Of a DNA stretch of 27,710 nucleotides, positions 6,691 through 16,431 are shown in pieces. A model generated the notes under the pieces. The model ran no database searches. It was not told the origin of the DNA and saw only the letters and a list, made by a program, of their open reading frames with translations. Made by a program: the position numbers and the translations under genes. Positions within the stretch are counted from its first letter, which is position 1. Every line of letters begins with the position of its first letter. Source of the DNA: an uncultured Methylobacillus sp. (GTDB lineage: Bacteria > Pseudomonadota > Gammaproteobacteria > Burkholderiales > Methylophilaceae); assembly GCA_946478865.1 (NCBI GenBank), contig CAMLDO010000028.1, positions 1 through 27,710 on the forward strand, read 5' to 3'.

Positions 6691-7995
6691 TTACAACCGG
6701 TCGCGCAGACGGTAATACCACATCCCCAGCATCAGCGCCGGCGTACGCAGCAAATGGCTGCCGGGAAATGGCAGATGCCGTATGCGTGCAAACAGGTCGA
6801 AGCGCTCGGCCTGTCCCGCAATCGCCTCGGCCGCAAGCTTGCCCGCCATTCCCGTGAGCGCCAGACCATGCCCGGAAAATCCGTGCAGGTAATAGATGTT
6901 GTGTCCCAGCCGCCCGAAATTGGGCGCCTGGTTGAACGTGAGGTCGACGAACCCGCCCCAGGCATAGTCGATGTTGAGATCCTCGAGTGTAGGGAACACG
7001 TCCAGCATGCGCCGTCGTATGCGTTCGATCAGCCCGGCGGGCGTGACCGCGCTGTAGCTGTCTCCTCCTCCGAACAGCAGGCGGTGATCGCGGCTGAGCC
7101 GGAAATAATCGAGGACGAAATTGTTGTCGGAAACCGCCGCACGCTTGGGTATAAGCGCATCCGCTCGTGCCTGTCCCAAAGGCTGTGTCGCGATCATGTA
7201 AGTCCCGACCGGAATGATGCTATCGGTCAGTTCGGGAGCGATCTCGTCGCCATATTCGCCCAGATACACGTTGCCCGCGAGCACGACAAAACTGCATGCC
7301 ACCTCTCCCTGCGCTGTCTTGACCACGGGCCGCTCGCCTCGCTCGACCACGAACACGGGCGAATTCTCGTGCATTACGACGCCGGCCTGCTTGGCGGCTG
7401 CGGCGAGCCCCAGGCAATACTTGAGCGGATGCAGGTGGCCGGAATTGGCATCATAGATACCTGCATGGAAACGCTCGCTGGCAACCCAGGAGGAAATTTC
7501 ATCGGGGCCAACGACTTGCAAAGGATAGCGATAAATCTGCATCACATGCTGCGCCCACTTTTCCAGCTTGCGCGTCTTCTTTTCGCGCACGGACAGAGTC
7601 ATGTAGCCCGGCTGGTAATCGCAGTCGATGCCATAGCGTGCAATGCGCTCCCGAAGCAGCGTCAGTCCCTCGACCGACACATCCCACGCGCGTTTTGCAT
7701 CCTCGCGGGAAAACTGCTTTTCGATGGCGCATTCGCCCGCGCTGCCGAAGCCGACTATGGCCTGCCCGCCATTACGGCCAGAGGCGCCCCAGCCGATTCT
7801 TTGCGCTTCCAGCAGCACGACGGAATAGCCGCGCTCGGCCAGTTCGAGTGCCGCAGAAAGACCTGCGTAACCGCCGCCTACCACGCATACATCGCATGAC
7901 ACTTTTTCCGCGAGCGCAGGGGTAGGCGCCGGCCGGGAGACGGTCGCTTCGTAATAGGAGTTCTCGATAAGGCCAAGTTCTTTTTTAAGCAGCAT
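6691..7995 (-). CDS. FAD-dependent amine oxidoreductase, PuuB-like (DAO family)
   Basis: A 434-residue flavoprotein of the D-amino-acid-oxidase/glycine oxidase superfamily, closest in layout to gamma-glutamylputrescine oxidoreductase (PuuB). After an N-terminal arm, the FAD-binding fold begins with VVGGGYAGLSAALELAERG (38-56); Glu63 at the end of strand 2 would bind the ribose of FAD, and the GWGASGRNGGQ stretch (68-78) is typical of PuuB-like enzymes. A C-terminal HGFSGHGLALTGMAGK segment closes the flavin site. PuuB oxidises gamma-glutamylputrescine to an aldehyde with release of ammonia and peroxide. Here no glutamylputrescine synthetase (PuuA) is present, but homospermidine synthase lies 28 bases upstream in the same direction. 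The substrate may therefore be a polyamine or derivative; this is inference. Confidence 0.85.
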   Translation of the reverse strand: MLLKKELGLIENSYYEATVSRPAPTPALAEKVSCDVCVVGGGYAGLSAALELAERGYSVVLLEAQRIGWGASGRNGGQAIVGFGSAGECAIEKQFSREDAKRAWDVSVEGLTLLRERIARYGIDCDYQPGYMTLSVREKKTRKLEKWAQHVMQIYRYPLQVVGPDEISSWVASERFHAGIYDANSGHLHPLKYCLGLAAAAKQAGVVMHENSPVFVVERGERPVVKTAQGEVACSFVVLAGNVYLGEYGDEIAPELTDSIIPVGTYMIATQPLGQARADALIPKRAAVSDNNFVLDYFRLSRDHRLLFGGGDSYSAVTPAGLIERIRRRMLDVFPTLEDLNIDYAWGGFVDLTFNQAPNFGRLGHNIYYLHGFSGHGLALTGMAGKLAAEAIAGQAERFDLFARIRHLPFPGSHLLRTPALMLGMWYYRLRDRL

Positions 7996-8023
7996 CAGTA
8001 TGTTGCGTAAACTTTTTCAGGCT

Positions 8024-9442
8024 TTATATCACCCTGAAATTGATGAATTGCCATGGGTCGTCACGATCCATGGCTTCCTCGAACAAGGGGCTGCGGTCGC
8101 GCAACGGCGTCCAGTCCCCATACTCGCCGACCAGCTCGCCCAGGTAAGGCCCGGCGATTTCCATGACCAAGGTGTGATCGACGTCATCCGGTTCGACCAC
8201 ACCCGCATCCGGATTGCGCAGCGCCCAGACCATGCCGCCGAGCACGCCGGCTACCACCTGCAGACTAGTGGCCGTGTTGTGCGGTGCGAGCTTGCGGGCC
8301 GATTCGATATCCAGCCGCGACCCGTACCAGTAGGCGCCCTTGTTGTTGCCCATGAGCAGCACGCCCAACTCGTCCACACCCGAAACGATCTCGTCGCGCA
8401 TGATGCGTTTGTGCTTCTGCTCCTGCCAGTTTTTGCCGGCAAGTTCGTGCAGCGAGAGCACGGCATCGTCGCAAGGATGGTAGGCGTAATGGACGGTGGG
8501 CCGATAAATTACCTGCCCGTTCTCGCGCAGCGTCAGATGATCGGCAATCGAGATCGATTCCCCGTGGGTCACGAGAAAGCCGTGATAGGGCCCTTCCAGC
8601 GGTGTCCAGCTGCGCACGCGCGTCCCAACGCCCGGACGGTTCAGATAAATTGCCGCATCGGAACCGAAACCGTGGCGCGCACCATCCGCCGGGAAATGCC
8701 GCTCGTGCGTGCCCCACCCCAGCTCGGCCGGCTGCAACCCTTCGCTCAGGAATCCTGCCACCGACCAGGTATTCACGAATTCGTCGCGCTGCTTGCGCCG
8801 GTCGGCGATCTGCGTATCGCGCTCGGCAATATGGATCACATTGATATCAAGCGCCCGCGCCAGCGCCGCCCATTCCTCATAGCTTTGCGGCGGATCGAAG
8901 GCATGGTCATTGTCGCGGGCGATGTTTTGCAGCGCCTGCTTGACGAAGATCGACGCGAGGCCGGGATTCGCGCCATGGGTGACCACCGCGGTCGGCCCCG
9001 AGCGTTTATCCAGGCGATAGGCGAGCACCTCTTCGCGCAACGAGTAGTTGGAGCGCTGCGATACCGGCGAGGCAGGATCGTCGTAACGTCCCGGCCACGG
9101 TTCGATGCAGGTGTCGAGATAGAGCACGCCGTGCTGCCGGCAGAAGCGGATCAGAGCGAGACTGGCGACATCGACCGAAAGATTGAGCAGGAAATCGCCC
9201 TCCTTGAGCAGAGGCTCCAGCACGGTTTCGAAATTGCCTTCGTTGAGCGGTTGCGCCAGGAAGCGCACCCCGTATTTCCTGGCGATGCCGGTCTTGTCCT
9301 CACTGCGCGAAACCACGGTTACGCGTTCCGGGGCGATATCGATATGCCGGAACAGCAAGGGCAATACGCCCTGCGCAATGCTGCCGAAGCCCAATATCAC
9401 GAGCGATCCGGGCAAAGCAGTGTGTAGCGATGGTTTGGCCAT
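8024..9442 (-). CDS. hss: Homospermidine synthase
   Basis: A 472-residue cytosolic enzyme of the saccharopine-dehydrogenase-like fold. Bacterial homospermidine synthase joins two aminobutyl units, from putrescine and putrescine or spermidine, in an NAD-dependent oxidation, imine formation and reduction. The NAD-binding motif ILGFGSIAQG (16-25) opens the Rossmann fold. Family-typical segments follow: LYLDTCIEPWPGRYDD, VVTHGANPGLAS, and the C-terminal GGMVWALRNPDAGVVEPDD. The length equals that of the well-studied Blastochloris enzyme. It lies 22 bases after the MalQ-TreY gene and 28 bases before the PuuB-like gene, so it is probably made from the same transcript as the trehalose enzymes. A GAGAG lies before the start. 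The unusual feature is this neighbourhood, not the protein. Confidence 0.93.
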   Translation of the reverse strand: MAKPSLHTALPGSLVILGFGSIAQGVLPLLFRHIDIAPERVTVVSRSEDKTGIARKYGVRFLAQPLNEGNFETVLEPLLKEGDFLLNLSVDVASLALIRFCRQHGVLYLDTCIEPWPGRYDDPASPVSQRSNYSLREEVLAYRLDKRSGPTAVVTHGANPGLASIFVKQALQNIARDNDHAFDPPQSYEEWAALARALDINVIHIAERDTQIADRRKQRDEFVNTWSVAGFLSEGLQPAELGWGTHERHFPADGARHGFGSDAAIYLNRPGVGTRVRSWTPLEGPYHGFLVTHGESISIADHLTLRENGQVIYRPTVHYAYHPCDDAVLSLHELAGKNWQEQKHKRIMRDEIVSGVDELGVLLMGNNKGAYWYGSRLDIESARKLAPHNTATSLQVVAGVLGGMVWALRNPDAGVVEPDDVDHTLVMEIAGPYLGELVGEYGDWTPLRDRSPLFEEAMDRDDPWQFINFRVI

Positions 9443-9464
9443 GGGAGTTCTCTCTTTTAGGCAG

Positions 9465-12400
9465 TCAGCCTTTCTTTCCGATCAGCAGCCCATAGGGAAA
9501 ATGCAACAGAGCCTGGGCGAGCTCGACCGTTGAAGCGCGCGGCTCCAGCGTTTCATCGGTAAAGACGTTGCGCCAGCGCAAGCCGGTGAGGCTCTCCGGC
9601 AGCTCGATGCGAGTATCGCGCCAGATGCTTTGTCCGACTGGCGGCGCAGCGTCGCGCTTCACCAGGGCGTAGAACAGGCGCGGCACGATCACCAGCAAGG
9701 CCTCGCCACCCCACTGGCGCAGGAACACGCAGACATGCTCGGCGCGGCGCCCCTCCACCTTGAGCGGCTGGTAGTCGCCGTCGCGGAACAGGCGCTCATG
9801 CTCGCGGCGCAGAGTGAGCGTTTTCCAGACCAGGTAGAGCTTGATGCGCGCATCTTTCATGTGATCCAGCAGCGCGCGCACCTTATCGATCGAGCCATCA
9901 TCGCCGAATTCCTGCCTAAGGTCGGCCAGCAGGTTATGTCGCCGCCCGTAGTCCACCTTGCGGCGGTTGTCCGGGTCCACCAGGCTGAAATCCCAGATTT
10001 CCGTTCCCTGGTAAATATCCGGCACGCCGGGGGCGGTGAGCTTGAGCAGAGTCTGCGACAGGCTGTTGAACATGCCGAGCCGCGCAATACGGCGCTGGAA
10101 CGGCAGAAAACTCGCGAGAAAGCGCTTGTTGCTGCCCTCGCCTATCAGTCCGCGTACGAACGCGATCACCGCATCCTCGTACTCCGGATTCGGGTTGATC
10201 CAGGAGGTATGCGCCTTGGCTTCGCGGATCGCCTTGAGCATATAGGACTCGATACGCTCGCACAGGCTCTTGCGCCCGGACTCGTCGAGCTCTTCCAGCG
10301 GCCACGCGCCGACCAGCGTCTGGTACAGCAGGTACTGGTCGTTGCGGCTCGGCGCCGGGCGATCGTCCACGGTGCGCTCCAGCGATTGGTTGATACGGTT
10401 CCAGCGCGCCACCATTTCCTCCCACTCATCCGGCATCTCGGTGAGTGCATTGAGCCGTGCGCGTACGTCCTCGGAACGCTTGCTGTCATGAGTGGACGTG
10501 GCCAGCATGGCATGCGGGAAGCGCCTCATGCGATCCTGCGTCGCGCGATGAAAACCGTTGACCGGTACGCCGAAGCGGCGCGGGTCGCCGCCCACCTCAT
10601 TGAGCGAAATCAGGCGGTTGTAGAGGTAGAACGCGGTATCTTCCATGCCCTTTGCCATCACCGGGCTGGTGTACTGCTGGAACTTCATCGCGAAGCTCGC
10701 AACCAGCTCCTGATATTCCTGACCCTGGCCCTCGGCACGCAGCTTGAGCAGCACTTCGCGGATGAAATCGAACACGCCGAGGTCGGCCGACTGGCTGCGC
10801 TTCTTCGCAAGGCCGATCGCCCAATCCACATGGCGCGTATCGTCCGGGGCCACTTCCCCGGCAGAGACATAGGTGCGATAGACGGGAAAGCAGGCCACGA
10901 CATCGGCGAGCGCTTGGCGCAGGCTGTTGGTGGTGTAGTCGCAGGTACGGCGGTCATGACGCGCGATATTCGCGAGATGATGCGCGAGCACGCTCAATTC
11001 GCCCGTCATCGACATGCGCATCATCCTGCGCTTGCTCAGGTAGCGCAGTTCCTCGAAATCCAGGCGGTGCTCGATGAACTCGTGGTAGATGCGGTTCATT
11101 TTTTCCGCCGCATTGCCGTCCACGAACACGCCGTTGCACAAATTCATGAAGTCGTAGCCGGTGGTACCCGAAATTGGCCAGGTTTCGGGCAGATGCTCGT
11201 GCGCGGCCAGTATCTTCTCGACTACCACATAAAGCGGCGCACGCTCCGCCTCCTCAGGCCCCGGGAGCGGAGCCAGCAGGCCGGACGCCATCTGCTGCAA
11301 CCGCTGGAAATATTGCACTGGATCGTACAGCCCGTCGGTATGGTCCAGCCGCAGGCCGTCTACCCGGCCCGTCGCCAGCAGCTCGGCAATGTAGCGATGC
11401 GTGGTCTCGAACACCGTCGGGTTTTCCATGCGCAGCGCGGCCAGGTCGTTGATATCGAAGAAGCGGCGATAGTTGATTTCGTCTGAAGCCACCCGCCAGT
11501 AGGCGAGCCGGTAGGCCTGCGCGCCCAGCAGTTCGTGCAGTGCGCGGTAGCGGTCGAGATCGTTGCCGCCGCCGTTGAACTCGGCCACGATCTCATCAAT
11601 GAACTGCGCAACATCCGCGCTGGCCGCCACCATTCCCGCCAGGTGCTGCTTGTAGATTTCCTTGTCGCGGCTGCGCTCCGCGATCTTTTCCGGCGCGGTA
11701 TCCATTTGCTCCGGCAAATGGCCGAACGCCGTGACCAGGCTCTCGTATTGCAGCACCTGCGGATGCTCCGCACCCAAACGCGCGCCCAGCCGTTCCAGGC
11801 CGTAGCCGAGTATGCGCGCATACTCGCGTGGATCCACGGGAAAACGGTGGTTGTAATAGCACACGCTGAATTCGCCGCGCTCCCGGTCGAAGGTGAGTTT
11901 CAGTTCACCGTTTTCCAGCACCGTGCCGTAATGGTCGCCCAGCACAGGCAGCACCACCTTGCCGTAATGCCGTTCATTGGCCGGAAACCAGTCGATGTCG
12001 AAGTACTGCGCATAGGTCGAGGACGGACCGTTTTCCAGCACGTCCAGCCACCACAGGTTGTCCGAGCCCATCACGCCCATGTGGTTAGGCACGATGTCCA
12101 GAATCTGCCCCATGCCGCGGGCCTTGAGTTCGGCCACGAAGTGCTCGAAATCGGCTTCGGTGCCGATCTCGGGGTTGAGCGCATTGTGGTCGATGATGTC
12201 GTAGCCGTGCGGGCTGCCAGCGCGTGCCTTGAGATAGGGAGACGCATAGCAGTGGCTGATGCCGAGTTGATCGAGGTACTCGACTATCTGTGCGGCCTCG
12301 GCAAACGTGAAACGGCTATTGAACTGCAAACGGTACGTGGCGCGCGGTATGCGCCAAAAAGGGATAGTGCCCTGCTCTCGGCTCGATGGCGGAGGTTGCG

Positions 12401-14609
12401 GTTCCACAGAGCTGCCGCGCTCGCGCCGCATGGTGTCGACCAGGCCCTGCACGCGGGGATGGCCGCGCCATTCCTCGATATTGAGCGGCAGCTTGCGGCG
12501 CCAGTTGGGGTATTGCGCTTCCGAGGTGCCGGGCAGGTTGACCTGGTCGAGCTGGCCGAGCAAATCCTCAAGCTGCACCAGCATGAGCCGGGACGGCGTG
12601 CGGGCAAGATAAGCGTGGATAGCCTGGGTGTATTCCGGCGTCATTTCCGGGACGGAAACGGGGTTGGGTACCGCGCCCTGCGGCAGCAGCCCTTCCTTCT
12701 CCAGCGCGACCAGCAGGCGTGCGCAATCCTGCGCCCGCGCCACGATCTGTGCCTCGCGGCTTTCCTCGGACGGGAACAGGCCGAGCGACTGGCGTACCTC
12801 GAGGTCGCGTGCCTGCCAGAAACCGGTCAGGGTGGCGAGATCGTGCGTGCTGACCGCGACCAGCGCCTGCGCCGGATATTCCTGCGGTGCCTTGAAGGAG
12901 CCCACGTTCCAGTCTTTCTCGAAATACTGCAGCCGGTAGGAATGCACGCCGAGCTGCTCCAACCCGTGCCGCACCTCGTTGGGCACCGTACCGAGATCCT
13001 CTCCCACCACCAGACATTTGTTACGCTGGCTTTCCAGCGCGAGGATGCCGAGCAGGTCGTGGAAGGGGTAGTAAACGTAGGCGCCCTCCGCCGCCGTCTT
13101 ACCGGGCGGCACCCAGAACAGGCGGTAGAGTCCCATGACGTGGTCGATGCGCAAAGCGCCCGCGTCCTTCATGCCGGCACGCAGAGTATCGATGAAAGGC
13201 TGATAGCCCGCCTCCGCCAGGGCATGCGGAATGAACGGCGGCAAGCCCCAGTCCTGCCCGGTCAGGCTGAAATCGTCGGGCGGCGCGCCTATGCTCGCAC
13301 CAGTGGCGTAGAGGTGCTGGTTGGCCCACCCTTCCCCGCCGCCGCGGCTGATGCTCACGGCGAGGTCGAGCAGCAGCCCGACGCCCAGCCCCAGTTCCAT
13401 CGAACGGCGGCCGATGGCTGCAAGCTGCTCGCTCGCCTGCCATTGCAGCCACGCGTAGAACTCGACGCGTTCGCGATGCGCTTCCACGAACTGAGCAACT
13501 TCGGTCGATTCGGGATGGCGATAGGCTTCCGGCCAGGCTGGCCAGCCCCAGATATTGCTGTCCTGCGCCTTGAAGTGTTCCTGCAGCGCCTCGAACAGCG
13601 CCTGGCGATGCAGCGCTTCACCGCGCTTCGCCTGAAAACTCCTGAATGTCTGACCGCGCGGCGTATTGCGGGCGAGGTGATGTTCGCGGAAATGCGCGTA
13701 CAGTTTTTCCAATACCGGCCACTTGAGCGCGGCAACGGCGGCGTATTGCACCATTTCTTCCGCGCGCAGTGCACGGAGCTGCGCCTGGAAGGCATCCGCG
13801 CGCACCTCTTTCAGCACCGGCTCGCATTCGGCAAACTCGGGGATGGACTCGACGTCCAGGTAGAGCGCGTTGAGGAACAAGCGGCTCGAAGGTCCATAGG
13901 GACTCGCATGCTCAGGATTGTCGGGAAACAGCGCATGGATCGGGCTCACACCGACGATGCCGGCACCCTGCTCCGCGCAGAATTCGACTACTGCCTTGAG
14001 GTCGCCATAATCGCCCACGCCCCAGTTGTGTCCGGAGCGCAGCGCATAAATCTGCACCGCCGTACCCCATACGCGCTTGTCTTGCTGGATGGCCGGCGGG
14101 CGATAACACTCTTTCGGCGCCACGATGAGCCGCATGGCTACGGGCTGCTCCAGTCCGTGGATTTCGAGACGGTGATAGCCTAGCCCCGGCTCACCCGGGA
14201 GCTGGAAGCTGTAACGCACCCAGAACTGCCCGTCGAAGTGGCGCTGCTCCTCGCGCTGCAACTCCGCGGGGCGGAAACGCCCTTCACGGCGCTCGCCGTT
14301 TTCCAGGGTCAGCACCCAGCTCAGTTCATCGTATCGGTCTTCCGGCAAGGTCAGCGGAATCGCATGCGGCGCTTCATGCGCGCGCACCACTCGTACCGGC
14401 GGCAAGGGCCGCAGCCAGATGCGCCGCTCGAAATCCTCCAGCGAGCGCCGGATGTCATCGAAGCTTTCCACGTTAAAGCCCATGGCCCACAGCAGCGCCT
14501 TCTGCGTTTCCTCCGAGGCAGGATGCGCGACTCCCCAGATATCGTGGTATTCGCGGCCGATGCCGCACAAATCGCTCAAGCGGTTGAGCATGGATTGCTG
14601 ATCAGTCAT
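9465..14609 (-). CDS. malQ-treY: 4-alpha-glucanotransferase / maltooligosyltrehalose synthase fusion (MalQ-TreY)
   Basis: A 1714-residue two-enzyme protein. Start chosen at ATG 14607-14609, with GGAG seven bases upstream and an 8-base overlap with treZ; the frame is open further upstream but only inside treZ. Residues 1 to about 730 are MalQ (GH77), with nucleophile Asp489 (LRIDHVMGL), acid/base Glu537 (VGEDLGTVP) and Asp590 (STHDLATLTGF). It shuffles glucan chains and includes the N-terminal extension of the E. coli type. A Ser/Pro-rich linker (about 732-750) leads to TreY (GH13, about 752-1714), with Asp1089 (GLRLDHTDGL), Glu1131 (VVEKILAAHE) and Asp1375 (STHDSKRSED). TreY turns the reducing end of a maltodextrin into a trehalose unit, which TreZ next releases. 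Both active sites look intact. In many bacteria these are separate adjacent genes. Confidence 0.95.
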   Translation of the reverse strand: MTDQQSMLNRLSDLCGIGREYHDIWGVAHPASEETQKALLWAMGFNVESFDDIRRSLEDFERRIWLRPLPPVRVVRAHEAPHAIPLTLPEDRYDELSWVLTLENGERREGRFRPAELQREEQRHFDGQFWVRYSFQLPGEPGLGYHRLEIHGLEQPVAMRLIVAPKECYRPPAIQQDKRVWGTAVQIYALRSGHNWGVGDYGDLKAVVEFCAEQGAGIVGVSPIHALFPDNPEHASPYGPSSRLFLNALYLDVESIPEFAECEPVLKEVRADAFQAQLRALRAEEMVQYAAVAALKWPVLEKLYAHFREHHLARNTPRGQTFRSFQAKRGEALHRQALFEALQEHFKAQDSNIWGWPAWPEAYRHPESTEVAQFVEAHRERVEFYAWLQWQASEQLAAIGRRSMELGLGVGLLLDLAVSISRGGGEGWANQHLYATGASIGAPPDDFSLTGQDWGLPPFIPHALAEAGYQPFIDTLRAGMKDAGALRIDHVMGLYRLFWVPPGKTAAEGAYVYYPFHDLLGILALESQRNKCLVVGEDLGTVPNEVRHGLEQLGVHSYRLQYFEKDWNVGSFKAPQEYPAQALVAVSTHDLATLTGFWQARDLEVRQSLGLFPSEESREAQIVARAQDCARLLVALEKEGLLPQGAVPNPVSVPEMTPEYTQAIHAYLARTPSRLMLVQLEDLLGQLDQVNLPGTSEAQYPNWRRKLPLNIEEWRGHPRVQGLVDTMRRERGSSVEPQPPPSSREQGTIPFWRIPRATYRLQFNSRFTFAEAAQIVEYLDQLGISHCYASPYLKARAGSPHGYDIIDHNALNPEIGTEADFEHFVAELKARGMGQILDIVPNHMGVMGSDNLWWLDVLENGPSSTYAQYFDIDWFPANERHYGKVVLPVLGDHYGTVLENGELKLTFDRERGEFSVCYYNHRFPVDPREYARILGYGLERLGARLGAEHPQVLQYESLVTAFGHLPEQMDTAPEKIAERSRDKEIYKQHLAGMVAASADVAQFIDEIVAEFNGGGNDLDRYRALHELLGAQAYRLAYWRVASDEINYRRFFDINDLAALRMENPTVFETTHRYIAELLATGRVDGLRLDHTDGLYDPVQYFQRLQQMASGLLAPLPGPEEAERAPLYVVVEKILAAHEHLPETWPISGTTGYDFMNLCNGVFVDGNAAEKMNRIYHEFIEHRLDFEELRYLSKRRMMRMSMTGELSVLAHHLANIARHDRRTCDYTTNSLRQALADVVACFPVYRTYVSAGEVAPDDTRHVDWAIGLAKKRSQSADLGVFDFIREVLLKLRAEGQGQEYQELVASFAMKFQQYTSPVMAKGMEDTAFYLYNRLISLNEVGGDPRRFGVPVNGFHRATQDRMRRFPHAMLATSTHDSKRSEDVRARLNALTEMPDEWEEMVARWNRINQSLERTVDDRPAPSRNDQYLLYQTLVGAWPLEELDESGRKSLCERIESYMLKAIREAKAHTSWINPNPEYEDAVIAFVRGLIGEGSNKRFLASFLPFQRRIARLGMFNSLSQTLLKLTAPGVPDIYQGTEIWDFSLVDPDNRRKVDYGRRHNLLADLRQEFGDDGSIDKVRALLDHMKDARIKLYLVWKTLTLRREHERLFRDGDYQPLKVEGRRAEHVCVFLRQWGGEALLVIVPRLFYALVKRDAAPPVGQSIWRDTRIELPESLTGLRWRNVFTDETLEPRASTVELAQALLHFPYGLLIGKKG

Positions 14610-16422
14610 GGCCGTTCTCCAGATACCAGGCCACCGACCAGGGCGGCAGCGTGCCTGCATTGAGGGATGGTACGACATCGCCTTCGCTCGCGAACAGCAG
14701 CGGCGACGCAGGCTGCTCCACACCCAGCACAGGAGTCGTGCCCAGATTGGCGAGCAGGGTCAGCTTCCTGCCGTCGCCCAGCCGCCACTCGATGGCCGCG
14801 CTTCGATCACCGAGCAGGCGTACGGCAGTATTGTTTCCCTGCAATCCTGGCAGGTGCGGCACCAGCCGTTCCTTGCGCAGCAGAAGCAGGTTCTGGTAAT
14901 ACGCCAGCCAGGCTTGGTGCTCGGGCTTTTCGAGGCGGCTCCAGTCCAGCTTCGAATTGACGAAGGTATCAGGATGGCAGGGATCGGGGATCTTCTTCTG
15001 CGCCTCGGGATCGTCGAATTCAGGGAACTTCGCGGCAAACTCAGCGCGTCGCCCGTCCCGCACCGCTTGCGCCAGGTCAGCACCCAGGTCGCAGAAAAAG
15101 GTGAAGCGCGTTAGTTCGCCGTACTCCTCTCCCATGAACAGCAGCGGGGTCGAAGGCGCCAGCAGCATGAGCGCCAGCGCCGCCCGCAAGGGTCGTGGTC
15201 GCACCAGTTCGGCGATACGCTCGCCAAAAGCGCGATTGCCCACCTGGTCATGGTTTTGCAGCAGCGAGACGAAAGCATTCACGGGAAGATGTGCGCTGGG
15301 TGTGCCGCGCCGTGCCCCCTTGCGGTGCTTGGACACTTCGCCCTGGTAGGCAAAGCCTTCCGTCAGGCAACGCACGAGATGCTGGAAAGGCTGGTCGCTG
15401 TAGTCCTCGTCATCCTCCCCGCTCACCAGCACGTGCAGCGCATGGTGAAAGTCGTCGTTCCACTGCGCCCTGTAGCGATCGGGCCGCTCCAGATGGCGCG
15501 CTTCGTTGAGATCGTTCTCCAGCACCAGATGCACGTGTCGGTCCTGGCCTATGGTCTCGTTCACCCGCTGCACGAGCTCGTCCAGGATATGCCGCTCGCC
15601 GTGGTCGAGTATGCTGTGCACCGCGTCCAGGCGCAGCCCGTCGAAACGGTATTCCTCCAGCCAGAAGAGCGCGTTGTTGATGAAAAACTCACGCACCGTC
15701 TTGCTGTGCTCACGGTCGTAGTTGATCGCCGCACCCCAGGGAGTGTGCTCGTCCTTGAAGAACTGCGGCGCATAGACATGCAGGTAATTGCCGTCTGGCC
15801 CGAAGTGGTTGTAGACCACATCGAGAAACACCATGATCCCTTTTTCATGTGCGGTCTGGATCAAGTCCTTGAGATCGTCCGGCCGCCCGTAGGTGCTGTC
15901 CGGCGCATACAGCAGCACGCCGTCGTAACCCCAATTGCGCGCGCCAGGAAAATCGGCGATTGGCATGAGTTCGATCGCAGTCACGCCCAGTTCGACGAAG
16001 TAATCGAGACGTTCCTTGAGCGCCCTGAAAGTGCCTTCCGGCGTAAACGAACCGACATGGAGCTCGTAGAGCACTACCTCTTCCCATGGACGCCCTGCCC
16101 AGTGCGTATCCACCCACGGAAAATTCTGCGGCGCGATGACCTCGCTCGGGCCGTGCACGTCCTGCGGATTGAAGCGCGAAGCCGGGTCCGGCACACGCAT
16201 GTCGTCGCTCACCTTGAACAAATAGCGGCTGCCGGGATCGGCCGCATCGGTCGTGACTTCGAACCAGCCGTCGGGCTGGCTCTCCATCGGGATCAGAAGC
16301 TCGCTAGCGCCCGGTTCGATACAGAGCGATACCTTGTTGCAGCCGGGTGCCCACAGGCGAAAAGAAACCCGGCCGTCTTCGAGCACTTGCGTGCCGAAGG
16401 GCATGAGATGTTGATATTTCAT
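14602..16422 (-). CDS. treZ: Malto-oligosyltrehalose trehalohydrolase
   Basis: A 606-residue cytosolic GH13 enzyme that cuts free trehalose from the maltooligosyl-trehalose made by TreY. An N-terminal CBM48-like beta domain (about 8-95, with FRLWAPGCNKVSLCIE) precedes the barrel. Catalytic residues are visible: nucleophile Asp266 (FDGLRLDAVHSI), acid/base Glu302 (LVLENDLNEA) and Asp392 (LLQNHDQVGNRAFGER). Other TreZ-typical segments are LYELHVGSFTPEGTF (118-132) and LDVVYNHFGPDGNYL (200-214). Length is usual for the family. The gene begins nine bases after the stop of the MscS-like gene and its end overlaps the start of the MalQ-TreY gene, so TreZ and TreY are made side by side. Confidence 0.95.
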   Translation of the reverse strand: MKYQHLMPFGTQVLEDGRVSFRLWAPGCNKVSLCIEPGASELLIPMESQPDGWFEVTTDAADPGSRYLFKVSDDMRVPDPASRFNPQDVHGPSEVIAPQNFPWVDTHWAGRPWEEVVLYELHVGSFTPEGTFRALKERLDYFVELGVTAIELMPIADFPGARNWGYDGVLLYAPDSTYGRPDDLKDLIQTAHEKGIMVFLDVVYNHFGPDGNYLHVYAPQFFKDEHTPWGAAINYDREHSKTVREFFINNALFWLEEYRFDGLRLDAVHSILDHGERHILDELVQRVNETIGQDRHVHLVLENDLNEARHLERPDRYRAQWNDDFHHALHVLVSGEDDEDYSDQPFQHLVRCLTEGFAYQGEVSKHRKGARRGTPSAHLPVNAFVSLLQNHDQVGNRAFGERIAELVRPRPLRAALALMLLAPSTPLLFMGEEYGELTRFTFFCDLGADLAQAVRDGRRAEFAAKFPEFDDPEAQKKIPDPCHPDTFVNSKLDWSRLEKPEHQAWLAYYQNLLLLRKERLVPHLPGLQGNNTAVRLLGDRSAAIEWRLGDGRKLTLLANLGTTPVLGVEQPASPLLFASEGDVVPSLNAGTLPPWSVAWYLENGHD

Positions 16423-16431
16423 AACGCAATG

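Noticed and set aside
12360..12400. Possibility that MalQ and TreY are two genes wrongly joined
   Set aside because: The reading frame is continuous through a plausible Ser/Pro-rich linker with no stop or second ribosome site at the junction, so a true fusion is the simplest reading.
11535..14183. An 882-residue open frame on the plus strand opposite malQ-treY
   Set aside because: It lies wholly antisense to a gene with intact catalytic motifs and has low-complexity Arg/His/Gln-rich composition with no family features. It is an effect of GC-rich codon use, as are the long plus-strand frames at 9630-11486, 8000-9427, 15250-16737, 18516-19709 and 6565-7899.
14610..14723. Extra 38 N-terminal residues on MalQ-TreY
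   Set aside because: They lie inside treZ, are Arg/Cys-rich and unlike MalQ, and the ATG at 14607-14609 has a good ribosome site.
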